Of a stretch of DNA of 64,000 nt, positions 44,408 through 52,240 are shown in pieces (the stretch's first letter is position 1; every line of letters starts with the position of its first letter). The DNA is from SB11 sp965249955 (GTDB lineage: Bacteria > Bacteroidota > Bacteroidia > UBA8524). The translations under genes were made by a program, and so were the position numbers. The notes below the pieces were generated by a model, which worked only from the letters and a program-made list of their open reading frames with translations, made no database searches and was not told where the DNA came from. Location of the stretch: contig OZ252261.1 in assembly GCA_965249955.1 (NCBI GenBank), forward strand, positions 2,170,001 through 2,234,000. The letters are read 5' to 3'.

Positions 44408-44794
44408 ATGAGTACTGAAAGCACCAATTTTTTAGAAGAAAACAAAAACAAAGAAGGTGTGCATACCACCGCAAGTGGCTTGCAATACAAAATTGTTCAA
44501 GAAGGTAACGACACCAAACCGGGTGCTGCCGATAGCGTAACCGTGCACTACACAGGTATGCTTACCGATGGCCGTGTGTTTGATAGCTCAATCGAGCGCG
44601 GTCAACCTATTTCTTTCCCTCTAAACCGTGTAATAGCAGGTTGGACAGAAGGTTTGCAACTAATGGGCGAGGGTGCTAAATACACTTTCTACATTCCATC
44701 AAATCTTGGTTATGGTGCTTATGGTGCTCCGGGTAGCATTATTGGCCCTAACGCTACTTTGATATTCGACGTTGAGTTGATAAAAGTAGGATAA
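44408..44794 (+). CDS. Cytoplasmic single-domain FKBP-type isomerase
   Basis: A 128-residue protein with no signal peptide that is essentially one FKBP domain (SVTVHYTGMLTDGRVFDSSI, AGWTEGLQLMGEGAKYTF, GPNATLIFDVELIKVG). A short N-terminal segment (FLEENKNKEGVHTTASGLQY) corresponds to the linker before the catalytic domain of its neighbour. It is therefore probably a truncated duplicate that lost the export signal and dimerisation part, yet keeps all catalytic positions. Presumed prolyl isomerase in the cytoplasm. A strong terminator follows at 44839. Confidence 0.92.
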   Translation: MSTESTNFLEENKNKEGVHTTASGLQYKIVQEGNDTKPGAADSVTVHYTGMLTDGRVFDSSIERGQPISFPLNRVIAGWTEGLQLMGEGAKYTFYIPSNLGYGAYGAPGSIIGPNATLIFDVELIKVG

Positions 44795-44838
44795 CACATT
44801 TTACATTGAGCATTTAACAATGTTCATTTGGTATTTTT

Positions 44839-44864
44839 AAGCCTCGATTATTCGGGGCTTTTTT
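44839..44864 (+). terminator. Intrinsic terminator after the FKBP genes
   Basis: Stem AAGCCTCG / CGGGGCTT (one G-T pair) with loop ATTATT, then a run of T. It lies 44 bp past the FKBP stop and may also serve the convergent gene ending at 44863. Confidence 0.8.
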
Positions 44865-45702
44865 AGTTTTTTAAAATGTGAGTTGTAATTTTAAGTTTAG
44901 GGTTAGCTTCTTTTAATGCTTTTCTATCTTCAATTGTCATTGGTTTGTTTATATCTAGCACAGACAATTGAGGTAATTTTTTCTGGATATCAGTTAGCGT
45001 ATTTAATTTGATGCTATTTACTTTTAAATATTTCAAATTTAGCTTGGAAAGAATTTCGATATTAGTTTCATTTAACTCAATAGGGAGAGCTAAATTTTCT
45101 AGTTTTATAAGATTTTGAATGGAATCAGATAGATGAATGATTTTATTATTGATAATGAAATTTAAAGAGGTCAATTCACTCTGGCTATATATAAAAGGAG
45201 GTAATGATTTTGTTTGATAATCTTCAAAATATACCGATAGATAATCTAAGGAGTATTTTTTAAGATAATGTAATTCTTGCTCATTCTTTAGTGATAAGCT
45301 AATTGATTTTATGTCATTAGCTGTAAGAATAAATAAGGGAAAGTACTCAGAACCATCTATATTAAGGTTCACTTGTTTTAAGTTAGGTAGTTTAAAATAA
45401 TTAGAATCTAACTTATATATCTTTTTTGAAGCCATAATACAGTTCAAGCATTTTAAACTGTTAAGAAACTTATAATCCCTTTTTAATCTAAAATCTTGAT
45501 TAAAAACTACTAGAGTTTTTAGCGAAGAGTCTTCTGAAAAGTGCTTTTCGGTTCTTTTTTTAATTAGCCACAAATGTTTCGTAACATTGGGTATATAACT
45601 GTCATCAACGACACATATTGTATCGTTGCAATATTGACTTATTACTAAATTAGAGCAGCCAATTAGTAAAAGCCAAATAAAAAACACTTTCCTGTAATTC
45701 AT
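44863..45702 (-). CDS. Secreted leucine-rich-repeat-like protein
   Basis: A 279-residue protein with a signal peptide (VFFIWLLLIGCSNLVISQ; the Cys could also be a lipobox). The body has irregular repeats of LRR type: LPNLKQVNLNIDGSE, IKSISLSLKNEQELHYL, LTSLNFIINNKIIHL, LIKLENLALPIEL, LNLKYLKVNSIKL and LPQLSVLDINKP. Spacing of about 22-24 residues fits short LRRs. Function is unknown; a binding role is likely. The gene is strongly AT-rich, and the Arg codons I checked are AGA or AGG, unlike adjacent core genes, so it is a candidate transferred gene. It stands alone, convergent with the FKBP genes. Confidence 0.6.
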   Translation of the reverse strand: MNYRKVFFIWLLLIGCSNLVISQYCNDTICVVDDSYIPNVTKHLWLIKKRTEKHFSEDSSLKTLVVFNQDFRLKRDYKFLNSLKCLNCIMASKKIYKLDSNYFKLPNLKQVNLNIDGSEYFPLFILTANDIKSISLSLKNEQELHYLKKYSLDYLSVYFEDYQTKSLPPFIYSQSELTSLNFIINNKIIHLSDSIQNLIKLENLALPIELNETNIEILSKLNLKYLKVNSIKLNTLTDIQKKLPQLSVLDINKPMTIEDRKALKEANPKLKITTHILKN

Positions 45703-45773
45703 TATACATAGTTAACAAGACGGGGGTCGCAATTATTGCTTTATCCTAACTCCAAACATCGGCAATTCTTCAC

Positions 45774-45781
45774 TAACTTTG
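45774..45781 (+). promoter_or_regulatory. Promoter element four bases before an ATG
   Basis: TAACTTTG is a full match to TAnnTTTG and is followed by TACT and then the ATG at 45786. The transcription start is expected about where the start codon begins, so a leaderless mRNA is likely. Confidence 0.55.
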
Positions 45782-45785
45782 TACT

Positions 45786-46277
45786 ATGCATAATTTCTCA
45801 CCACAATCAAAAGTGTGGGTATACCAAAGCGATAGGCCTTTTACTACCGATGAAGAAACAACGCTTAACGGAGCTTTGGCACAATTTACCCAACAGTGGA
45901 CAGCGCACAACCAACAGCTAAAAGCCATTGGCGAGGTGCGCAACAACCGCTTTATAATTTTAATGGTTGATGAAACCCAAGCCGAAGCCAGCGGATGCTC
46001 TATAGATAAATCAGTACATTTTATAAAAGAGGTTGAAAGCCATTATGGCGTAGCACTGTTTAATCGCTTGTTGGTTAGCTACGAGGTTAACGGTGAAGTG
46101 AGAACAACTGACGTAAACGCATTAAAAAACCTATTTGAAACAGGCGAAATACACCAAGATACATTGGTGTTTAATGCCCTTGTTACCACCAAAGAACAAC
46201 TGGATAGCCAATGGCAACAACCCATAGGCCAAACGTGGATGAAACGTTACCTCCCCAAACAAACCTTACAAAGCTGA
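45786..46277 (+). CDS. Conserved Bacteroidota hypothetical protein
   Basis: A 163-residue soluble protein with the features KVWVYQSDRPFTTDEET, RFIILMVDETQAEASGCSID and KSVHFIKEVESHYGVALFNR. These match a widespread Bacteroidota family sometimes annotated loosely as an ABC transporter ATPase, but there is no Walker motif, so that label is unsupported. Function is unknown. The ATG follows a promoter element by four bases. Its last 67 bp overlap the following glycosyltransferase gene, in another frame. Confidence 0.78.
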   Translation: MHNFSPQSKVWVYQSDRPFTTDEETTLNGALAQFTQQWTAHNQQLKAIGEVRNNRFIILMVDETQAEASGCSIDKSVHFIKEVESHYGVALFNRLLVSYEVNGEVRTTDVNALKNLFETGEIHQDTLVFNALVTTKEQLDSQWQQPIGQTWMKRYLPKQTLQS

Positions 46278-47746
46278 ACCAACGAATATTTTATATAGTA
46301 CTGGCAGCTTTTCATTTGGTTGCTTTTTATTGGGTGATGGATATGCCCTTTTTGGGCGATAGCATACCCAGCAACCTATATGCCGCTGATAATATATATA
46401 CCCATCATTTCACTACTGTTTTTAATATCCCATCTGCCGACCCGGGGCACCCCACACTATATCCTTTTGTACTTGCCCTTTTTTGGGCAATAGCAGGCAA
46501 AAGCCTTTGGGTTACTCACTTATTGCAGGTTGCAGTAGGGTTTTTGCTTTGCAGCATAGTATATAAAATAGCCCGGAAATACCTTAGCCAAAAAACAGCG
46601 CAATTTGCTACGCTAATTTTTGCCATATCACCATTATATGTGGCGCAGCTTACCAATGTTTCGCTACAATTGCCGCTTACTTTGGTTGCTTTTGCAGCCT
46701 TTTATTTTTGGCAGCAAGGCAAGCGCATACCCTATGTGCTAATGTTGTGCGCTATGATGTTGGTTCACCTGCAAGGTGCTTTTTTACTATTGTTTTTAGC
46801 CGCCAACGATGCCGTATTTTTTGCCTTTGAAAAAGGTTTTAAGTCTGTTTTAAAGTGGGCAGCTAAAAACTGGTGGGTGTATGCTTTGCCTTTTTTGGTA
46901 TTGGTGGCATGGGCTGTGGCGCATCAAAGCCATTTTGGTTGGGCAATCAGCAGTCCCAATTATCTGCGAGAAACCCCAACACTAAAAGGCATTGCCTACA
47001 ATTTTGCCATTGCTTTTTGGCGAATTATCGATTTTGGGTATTTGTTTCCCCTTGCTGCGGTGTTGCTTTATTTTTTTAAAAACAGAAAAAAACTATACCC
47101 TACCGATGCGTTTATAAAGTTGCTTATTAGCTACTCGCTGCTTCTATTGCTGGTAGGTGGGGGTATTTGTATACTGTTTGCCTATCCGCCCATACACCGT
47201 TATTTTTTGCCTTCAACAGTAGTGTTGATATTGCTTTTTGCTGCGGTTTTGCAAAATATGCGCCCGATAAGTAAAAAAAGTTGGGCAGTTGTGGCAAGTG
47301 TGGCTTTAGTGGCAGGCAACTTTATGTATTACCCCGGTAAATGTATAGGCGATGCGAATGTGGCCTACACACCTATATATAATCTTGAGCAACAAGTAGC
47401 TAATGATTTTGACGATAGTATAACTTTTTATACCTATGCCCCGCTTAGCTATCCCTCCGCCATCAGATATTTAGACAGTACGAAGGGATTGCGGCTAAAA
47501 GGTTTATACAACACACCAATAGATAGTGTTGCCTTTGTTTTGCAAAGCAATATGAACTGTGAGTTTGGCTTTAATGGTTTGGAACAACTGAAGGGCTGGC
47601 ACGGTACGTCTTACGAGCAAGGAGGAGTGTACATTACCATATATGCAAATCCTGCATACACGATGGCAAAGCCAAAAGGCTGGCAAATTCGCCAGCCGAG
47701 TAGCGCCGAGATTTGGTTGCTCAATTTAAAACAGAAACTGAACTAA
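46211..47746 (+). CDS. GT-C (family 39-like) membrane glycosyltransferase
   Basis: A protein of up to 511 residues with about ten membrane helices. The first extracytoplasmic loop carries FYWVMDMPFLGDSIPSNLYA and ADPGHPTLYPFVLALFWAIA. The acidic residues there and the GHP motif fit dolichyl-phosphate-mannose mannosyltransferase-like (GT39/PMT_2) enzymes. It would use a lipid-linked sugar to modify protein or lipid in the periplasm. The ATG at 46211 makes a 67-bp overlap with the previous gene; a later start is possible, since the first helix begins about 25 residues in. A second protein of the same general class is at 56237-57736. No partner genes identify the substrate. Confidence 0.75.
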   Translation: MATTHRPNVDETLPPQTNLTKLNQRIFYIVLAAFHLVAFYWVMDMPFLGDSIPSNLYAADNIYTHHFTTVFNIPSADPGHPTLYPFVLALFWAIAGKSLWVTHLLQVAVGFLLCSIVYKIARKYLSQKTAQFATLIFAISPLYVAQLTNVSLQLPLTLVAFAAFYFWQQGKRIPYVLMLCAMMLVHLQGAFLLLFLAANDAVFFAFEKGFKSVLKWAAKNWWVYALPFLVLVAWAVAHQSHFGWAISSPNYLRETPTLKGIAYNFAIAFWRIIDFGYLFPLAAVLLYFFKNRKKLYPTDAFIKLLISYSLLLLLVGGGICILFAYPPIHRYFLPSTVVLILLFAAVLQNMRPISKKSWAVVASVALVAGNFMYYPGKCIGDANVAYTPIYNLEQQVANDFDDSITFYTYAPLSYPSAIRYLDSTKGLRLKGLYNTPIDSVAFVLQSNMNCEFGFNGLEQLKGWHGTSYEQGGVYITIYANPAYTMAKPKGWQIRQPSSAEIWLLNLKQKLN

Positions 47747-47936
47747 CATTTCCCAATGCTGTTATACTACCCTAAGCCCTCGCTATTTTGTAAATAGTGA
47801 GTTGCTCGTTTCTCTTTTCCAAAGAGCCAAAACTACGACGGTACAAATGTGAGAAATTCCCTTGATTAATCATTAAGGATTATTGCCACTGGCAAATATT
47901 TTTTTTGCATTTTTTGCAAATAGCAAGTCTAATGTG

Positions 47937-49067
47937 TTACGAGTATTTTTGGTATACACGCCACCAACGGTCGGGCATTTCGTTGTTACAAGCCACCTGA
48001 TAGTCGGTATAACTGCACGGAACGACGATAGGGAAGGTGTTTTCTTTATGGTTTTTGGGGTGAGGTATTTCCATCCACCAACGACTGGTTGATTTACTTT
48101 TATAAAAAATTATTTCGTGTTCACCGTCATTTAATGCAGTGCGGTATTGCAAAAACTTATCTTGTTCGCGGGCAGGGTCTTCTTCTTTTCTAAGCAAAAC
48201 TCCTTCAATAAAATACCATATCATTTGGGCAGCCAATTGGGCGGTATTATTGTTTATATCGTTAGCATCGTTATAGCCGTATATTCCCCACGAAACCATT
48301 CGAGGGCTAAGGCCTGCATAGCGAGCTATTTGGCAGGTTTCTTCGGCAGTTATGCCGTTGGGAGATGCGTTGTTGCTACCCGGTGCATCGGCATATTTTA
48401 TGCACGATAAATCAAAAACACCTACTTGCGAGCTGCGCAGACAAGGCTCGGTAACTTCAGGATTTCCACGCAGTAGACCCAAGCGTACCGTATCGAAATA
48501 CATTTTTTCAAAAGCGGTTAGTGCTTCTTCGTCGCTTAGGTATGTTTGATACCCTAAGTGGTTTAAGTTGAAAAGATGGTTTGGCTCGTGCGAAACAATA
48601 CGGTATACCAAATCGTCAGCATTTATTGATACACGATTGTCAAAAACAGTAACTTCGGTAAACTTGCTTAGCCTATCATAGCCTGCATATTGGCCTAAAC
48701 CTATCAACTGGCTATTGCCCAAAATAATAGTAAGTATACCTTGTGATGACATTTCGCTTACCACAGTGCTAACAGCACTAAGGGTGTCTTCAACGCTATC
48801 GCCCGGTATTAAATTACCCAAGTCGGCTATTTCTACCCCCGGAAATTTAAAATACAGGTTATATAATTCGTGCCTAATCTGTCCAAAAGCATTTTGGGCA
48901 TCAATACCTTTTATTTCGCCAAGTCGCTTATCGTAAACACCAAACAAGGCTATTTTACAAACAGAAACATCAGGAAACTTATCAATATGCCTGTGTACAC
49001 TACCTGAGAATTTTCGGCTCTCAGTCTCAGTATTTACCGTAACGGGGTAAAAAAACTTTTCTATCAT
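47937..49067 (-). CDS. Ureohydrolase-fold protein with lost metal ligands
   Basis: A 376-residue protein whose order of elements follows the arginase/formimidoylglutamase family. However, the ligand motifs are eroded. GGxH is replaced by LGNSQ (Gln120), DAHxD by FDNRVS (Asp143, Arg145, Ser147) and DxDxxD by FDLSCIKYAD (Asp219, Ser221). Thus about two of six Mn ligands remain. Structural motifs such as ADAPGSNNASPNGITAEETC are intact. The frame is clean, so the gene is maintained. It is likely a non-catalytic or repurposed member, conserved in shape. The 190 bp after its end contain a hairpin (CTATTT/AAATAG near 47790) and a T-rich run but no gene. Confidence 0.82.
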   Translation of the reverse strand: MIEKFFYPVTVNTETESRKFSGSVHRHIDKFPDVSVCKIALFGVYDKRLGEIKGIDAQNAFGQIRHELYNLYFKFPGVEIADLGNLIPGDSVEDTLSAVSTVVSEMSSQGILTIILGNSQLIGLGQYAGYDRLSKFTEVTVFDNRVSINADDLVYRIVSHEPNHLFNLNHLGYQTYLSDEEALTAFEKMYFDTVRLGLLRGNPEVTEPCLRSSQVGVFDLSCIKYADAPGSNNASPNGITAEETCQIARYAGLSPRMVSWGIYGYNDANDINNNTAQLAAQMIWYFIEGVLLRKEEDPAREQDKFLQYRTALNDGEHEIIFYKSKSTSRWWMEIPHPKNHKENTFPIVVPCSYTDYQVACNNEMPDRWWRVYQKYS

Positions 49068-49223
49068 ACAAACTACCTACCTCAAAAAAAGCAAATAAAC
49101 TTATTAAGCTATTTAGAAGAAGCTTAGTTTATTAACCAATGTGAGCGGCGAAAATAAAAAACTAAAAGTAAGTATCAGTTTTTTAAATAAATTATTTTTG
49201 AGAGTAGAGGTTAAACGGTGGTG

Positions 49224-50417
49224 TTATTTGGTGCAATGGTACAGAAACGGTTTGCCTTGAAGCTGTGTGAAAAATAGATACTCGCTACCCCCGTCCTTTA
49301 TAGTGAACATCTTTTTTAACTCATCTACACTAAGTCTAAAATTACGTTTTGCAATATTTGCTTTTGAAATTTTGTGCTGTTTAAGATAGGTTGCAATTCC
49401 TTTTTTGCTAAAGGGCAAAACAGCTTTTATACAAAAAACTCTTCCCAAAAAATCATTTACATTGTTGGTTGAGGTATAGTAAGCTGTTTTTTCATCCAAA
49501 AGACCTAAACCCATTTGTGCAGCATAGTGTTGGTGTAGCCCTGCTTTTATAATAGATAAATTGGGTTCATAAAAAAAGCTATCCTCTTCATTGTTGTGTG
49601 CAGGTTTTAAGGTTTCCCCTTTATGGGCTATTTCTTGCCATTTGTGGTTTGTATAGTTGGTAGCAATAGTATTGTAAGCACCAGTAAAACCTTTTTCTAC
49701 TGTAAACAAAACCTCTTTTACTTCATTTTCAAGTGCAATTACACGTACCTCGCTCACACCGTCAAGTTGTTTTGCTGTGTTTATAATATCAATAACAGGC
49801 GATGCTTTAATAATTAACTTTTTGGTATGCCGCCAAAGAGTAGGCAATAAGCCAATAATATCGGGTGTTGAGTGTTGCAGGGTTATTTTACGAGCCCCTT
49901 GTCCGTCTCTTCTGTCAGGGTCAGTGTATATACAGTCAAAAAATGTAGCTGTATTTTCTAAATAGTCTTCGGCAGTTAGAGTTAGTCGTTCGCAGTTATC
50001 AATTCCCAAACGTTTTGCATTAAAAGCAACAATTTGGTTCAATTCAGCGTCATTATCAATAGAAGTTATTTGATTAAAAGTATTGGTCAAAGCCCACTCG
50101 TCCACTCCCAAGCCACCGCCCAATACAAGCAATTTTGAGCCTTGCATAAACGTTGTTTTATAAAGAGCTACTGTTTGTGAGGTAGATTGCTCAAAACTTT
50201 TGGCAGTTAGTGCACAGTAGTTTTGCACCCAAGCAGGTAATTTTTGTTGGCCTTTTTGATATAACTGTACTACAAGAGCCAACGTTGAAGCATCGCAGGG
50301 TAATTTATCTCTGTATTGCAATGCAATTTGTGCAGGGTTTAGATGTAAAAATTTGTTAATAAAACCTTTACACTCCTCACTGCTAAGTAAATCGCATATT
50401 TTTTTGTAATTTTGCAC
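49224..50417 (-). CDS. Class I SAM methyltransferase with THUMP-like C-terminus (PG_1098-like)
   Basis: A 397-residue protein starting at a GTG. Residues about 60-260 hold a class I methyltransferase domain: SKLLVLGGGLGVDEWAL (SAM motif I), ITSIDNDAELNQ (motif II) and IYTDPDRRDGQGARKI (motif IV). The C-terminal part has a ferredoxin-like/THUMP-like segment ending KGIATYLKQHKISKANIAKR and NFRLSVDELKKMF. This is the arrangement of PG_1098-type putative RNA methyltransferases of Bacteroidota. Target RNA is unknown. It is divergent from the microprotein gene at 50468. Confidence 0.82.
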   Translation of the reverse strand: MQNYKKICDLLSSEECKGFINKFLHLNPAQIALQYRDKLPCDASTLALVVQLYQKGQQKLPAWVQNYCALTAKSFEQSTSQTVALYKTTFMQGSKLLVLGGGLGVDEWALTNTFNQITSIDNDAELNQIVAFNAKRLGIDNCERLTLTAEDYLENTATFFDCIYTDPDRRDGQGARKITLQHSTPDIIGLLPTLWRHTKKLIIKASPVIDIINTAKQLDGVSEVRVIALENEVKEVLFTVEKGFTGAYNTIATNYTNHKWQEIAHKGETLKPAHNNEEDSFFYEPNLSIIKAGLHQHYAAQMGLGLLDEKTAYYTSTNNVNDFLGRVFCIKAVLPFSKKGIATYLKQHKISKANIAKRNFRLSVDELKKMFTIKDGGSEYLFFTQLQGKPFLYHCTK

Positions 50418-50467
50418 AGTTTTTGATACTATATTAAAAACGAATATTGTTTAAACAACGAGTATAT

Positions 50468-50578
50468 ATGAAAAAGATTCTTTTGATTTTGTTGGTAATT
50501 GCGGGGTTAGGTGTTTTAAGTTCATGCCACAGAGATCAGTGTCCTACGTACAAAGTTAGCACCTCAGTGGTAAAGTAA
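50468..50578 (+). CDS. 36-residue lipoprotein microprotein
   Basis: A short frame encodes MKKILLILLVIAGLGVLSSC followed by a 16-residue mature tail HRDQCPTYKVSTSVVK. It has a perfect lipoprotein signal with the lipobox LSSC. Its stop overlaps the YtxJ start (TAATG), so translation is likely coupled. Tiny lipoproteins with a C-terminal CPTYxx tail are a recurring but undescribed feature in Bacteroidota, as far as I recall. Confidence 0.65.
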   Translation: MKKILLILLVIAGLGVLSSCHRDQCPTYKVSTSVVK

Positions 50579-50931
50579 TGTCTTTGCCTTGGAAAAACCT
50601 AAACGCCATTGGTGATTTAGATGCTATTAGGAATGCAAGCTACCAAAATGCGGTAGTTATTTTTAAGCACAGTACCCAATGTGCCATTAGCTCAATGGTA
50701 AAAGATCGCTTAGAAAAAAGTTACGAGCCAATTGCTACTGAAACTTATTACTATTTAGATTTATTGAAACACCGCGATATATCAAATGCTATTGCCGAGC
50801 AGTTTAAGGTGCACCATGAATCTCCCCAAATAATTTTACTAAAAGAGGGTGAGGTTGTTTACGATGAATCGCACATGCAGATTTATTTTTCTGATCTGAA
50901 AGAACAAATTGTTGCGGATAAAAAATTTTAA
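50578..50931 (+). CDS. ytxJ: Bacillithiol-system thioredoxin-like protein YtxJ
   Basis: A 117-residue thioredoxin-fold protein (DUF2847). The motif VVIFKHSTQCAISSMVKDRL contains the single reactive Cys of the monothiol bacilliredoxin-like YtxJ family. The remaining fold shows YYYLDLLKHRDISNAIAEQF, HHESPQIILLKEGEVV and DESH. It is thought to reduce bacillithiolated proteins. It starts at an ATG overlapping the stop of the microprotein gene by one base. A promoter for the next gene begins 26 bp after its stop. Confidence 0.88.
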   Translation: MSLPWKNLNAIGDLDAIRNASYQNAVVIFKHSTQCAISSMVKDRLEKSYEPIATETYYYLDLLKHRDISNAIAEQFKVHHESPQIILLKEGEVVYDESHMQIYFSDLKEQIVADKKF

Positions 50932-50956
50932 AGGCAACAAAACAACCCTCTAACTA

Positions 50957-50964
50957 TATCTTTG
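50957..50964 (+). promoter_or_regulatory. Promoter element five bases before a GTG start
   Basis: TATCTTTG is a full match to TAnnTTTG. The GTG start at 50970 follows after five bases, so the mRNA would be nearly leaderless. Confidence 0.55.
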
Positions 50965-50969
50965 CAGTA

Positions 50970-51347
50970 GTGAGGACTTATATCTGTTCCATATTAGTTT
51001 TAATATTGCTGCTGCCTTTTGGTTTAAAAATGGGCATAGTGGGGCACTATTGGCTAAATTTGGATTATTATGCCACAGAGCTTTGCGAAAACATTGATAA
51101 GCCCGAACTTAATTGTAATGGTAATTGCCAAGTAGCTAAAGAATTAGATAAATCTGAGTCTCATTCCAAATCGCCTATTCGTCCAACCGTAATAGAGCTT
51201 AATATATTTACCCTAAATAATACCGCTATTACAGTAACTCCATGTTCTTTGGTTAAGGGTATACTATTTGAACCTTTAGAGGAACACTATATGTTTAGCA
51301 CTGTTTCTGATTTTTTTCATCCACCCGAGTTTAAAGAGCTTTCTTAA
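50970..51347 (+). CDS. Exported protein with CENxDKPELxCNGxC motif
   Basis: A 125-residue protein starting at GTG. It has an N-terminal hydrophobic helix (ICSILVLILLLPFGLKMGIV) and, just after it, the motif LCENIDKPELNCNGNCQVAKEL. The three Cys residues could bind a metal or form disulfides. A fourth Cys follows near residue 92. I recall similar small proteins near metal-transport genes in Bacteroidota but cannot name a family. It is 118 bp upstream of the second MbnP gene and in the same direction, which favours a role in metal (perhaps copper) handling. This is inference. Confidence 0.65.
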   Translation: MRTYICSILVLILLLPFGLKMGIVGHYWLNLDYYATELCENIDKPELNCNGNCQVAKELDKSESHSKSPIRPTVIELNIFTLNNTAITVTPCSLVKGILFEPLEEHYMFSTVSDFFHPPEFKELS

Positions 51348-51465
51348 TCTTTTCTTTTTCTTATCTCAATACTTCTCTTATGGTTTATCCTACATAAGAG
51401 ACTTTTTAATGCTGCTTTTTAAAATGCAGCAAACAGGATTGCTACATCTTAATTAAACTAAAACA

Positions 51466-52236
51466 ATGAAAAAAATTATAAGCATAACACTAATATTAAT
51501 AAGTGCACTCTCTCTAAACTCATGTAAAAACGATAAAGACGATACGCCAACACCGGCAAACAACGATAACGGAACGGCAACTATAATGTTTGAGCACAAG
51601 TTTGGTCAAAACAATTTTGTGTTGGGGACTGAATACACAAATGGCAGTAATGAGAAAATAACCTTTGCTACTGTTAAATACTATATATCAAACATAAAAC
51701 TAACCAAAACCGACAACACCGTTTGGTCTCAGCCCGATAGTTATTATTTGGTTGATGTTTCAAGTGCTGCAAGCACAAAATTGTCCTTGTCAAATATTCC
51801 TGCAGGAAGCTATAAAAGCATTACGTATACCATTGGCGTTGATAGTACCCGCAATGTGTCAGGCGCACAAACGGGAGCTTTAGACCCTGCTAACACAATG
51901 TTTTGGAGTTGGAATTCGGGTTATATATTTATGAAGTTTGAGGGAACCTCCCCACAAGCTCCTGCCAATACATTTTCGTACCACATAGGCGGTTTTAGCG
52001 GAGCTAATAATGCTATTAGAACCAACACCATTAATTTTTCTACCACTAACCTTGAAGTGAAAAGTGGAGCAACCCCTATGGTACATCTAAGCACCAATGT
52101 GCAAAAGGTTTTTGATGGTTCAGGAGCCACTATTAGCGTAGCTACTTTTGATAAAACACACATGCCTGGCCAACAAGCTGTAAAAGTGGCCGATAATTTT
52201 GCAGGTGCAATTTCTTTAGACCATATACACAACTAA
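51466..52236 (+). CDS. MbnP-like lipoprotein, copy 2, with WxW motif
   Basis: A 256-residue lipoprotein (LISALSLNSCKND). The MbnP domain is clear: ATIMFEHKFGQNNF, VKYYISNIKLTKTDN, IPAGSYKSITYTIGVDS, then MFWSWNSGYIFMKFEG, TFSYHIGGF and the C-terminal SLDHIHN. MbnP proteins are copper-binding partners of MbnH, which converts a conserved Trp to kynurenine. Unlike copy 1 (30297-31076), this copy keeps both Trp residues of the WSW motif and the early FEH histidine. The peroxidase gene follows after 4 bp. This is the better candidate for a functional copper protein of the two. Confidence 0.86.
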   Translation: MKKIISITLILISALSLNSCKNDKDDTPTPANNDNGTATIMFEHKFGQNNFVLGTEYTNGSNEKITFATVKYYISNIKLTKTDNTVWSQPDSYYLVDVSSAASTKLSLSNIPAGSYKSITYTIGVDSTRNVSGAQTGALDPANTMFWSWNSGYIFMKFEGTSPQAPANTFSYHIGGFSGANNAIRTNTINFSTTNLEVKSGATPMVHLSTNVQKVFDGSGATISVATFDKTHMPGQQAVKVADNFAGAISLDHIHN

Positions 52237-52240
52237 GCAA

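Noticed and set aside
45786..46277. Annotation as an ABC transporter ATPase
   Set aside because: No Walker A, signature or Walker B motif is present in the 163-residue product.
47937..49067. Annotation as arginase or formimidoylglutamase
   Set aside because: Four of the six expected metal ligands are replaced, so a catalytic name is not supported by the sequence.
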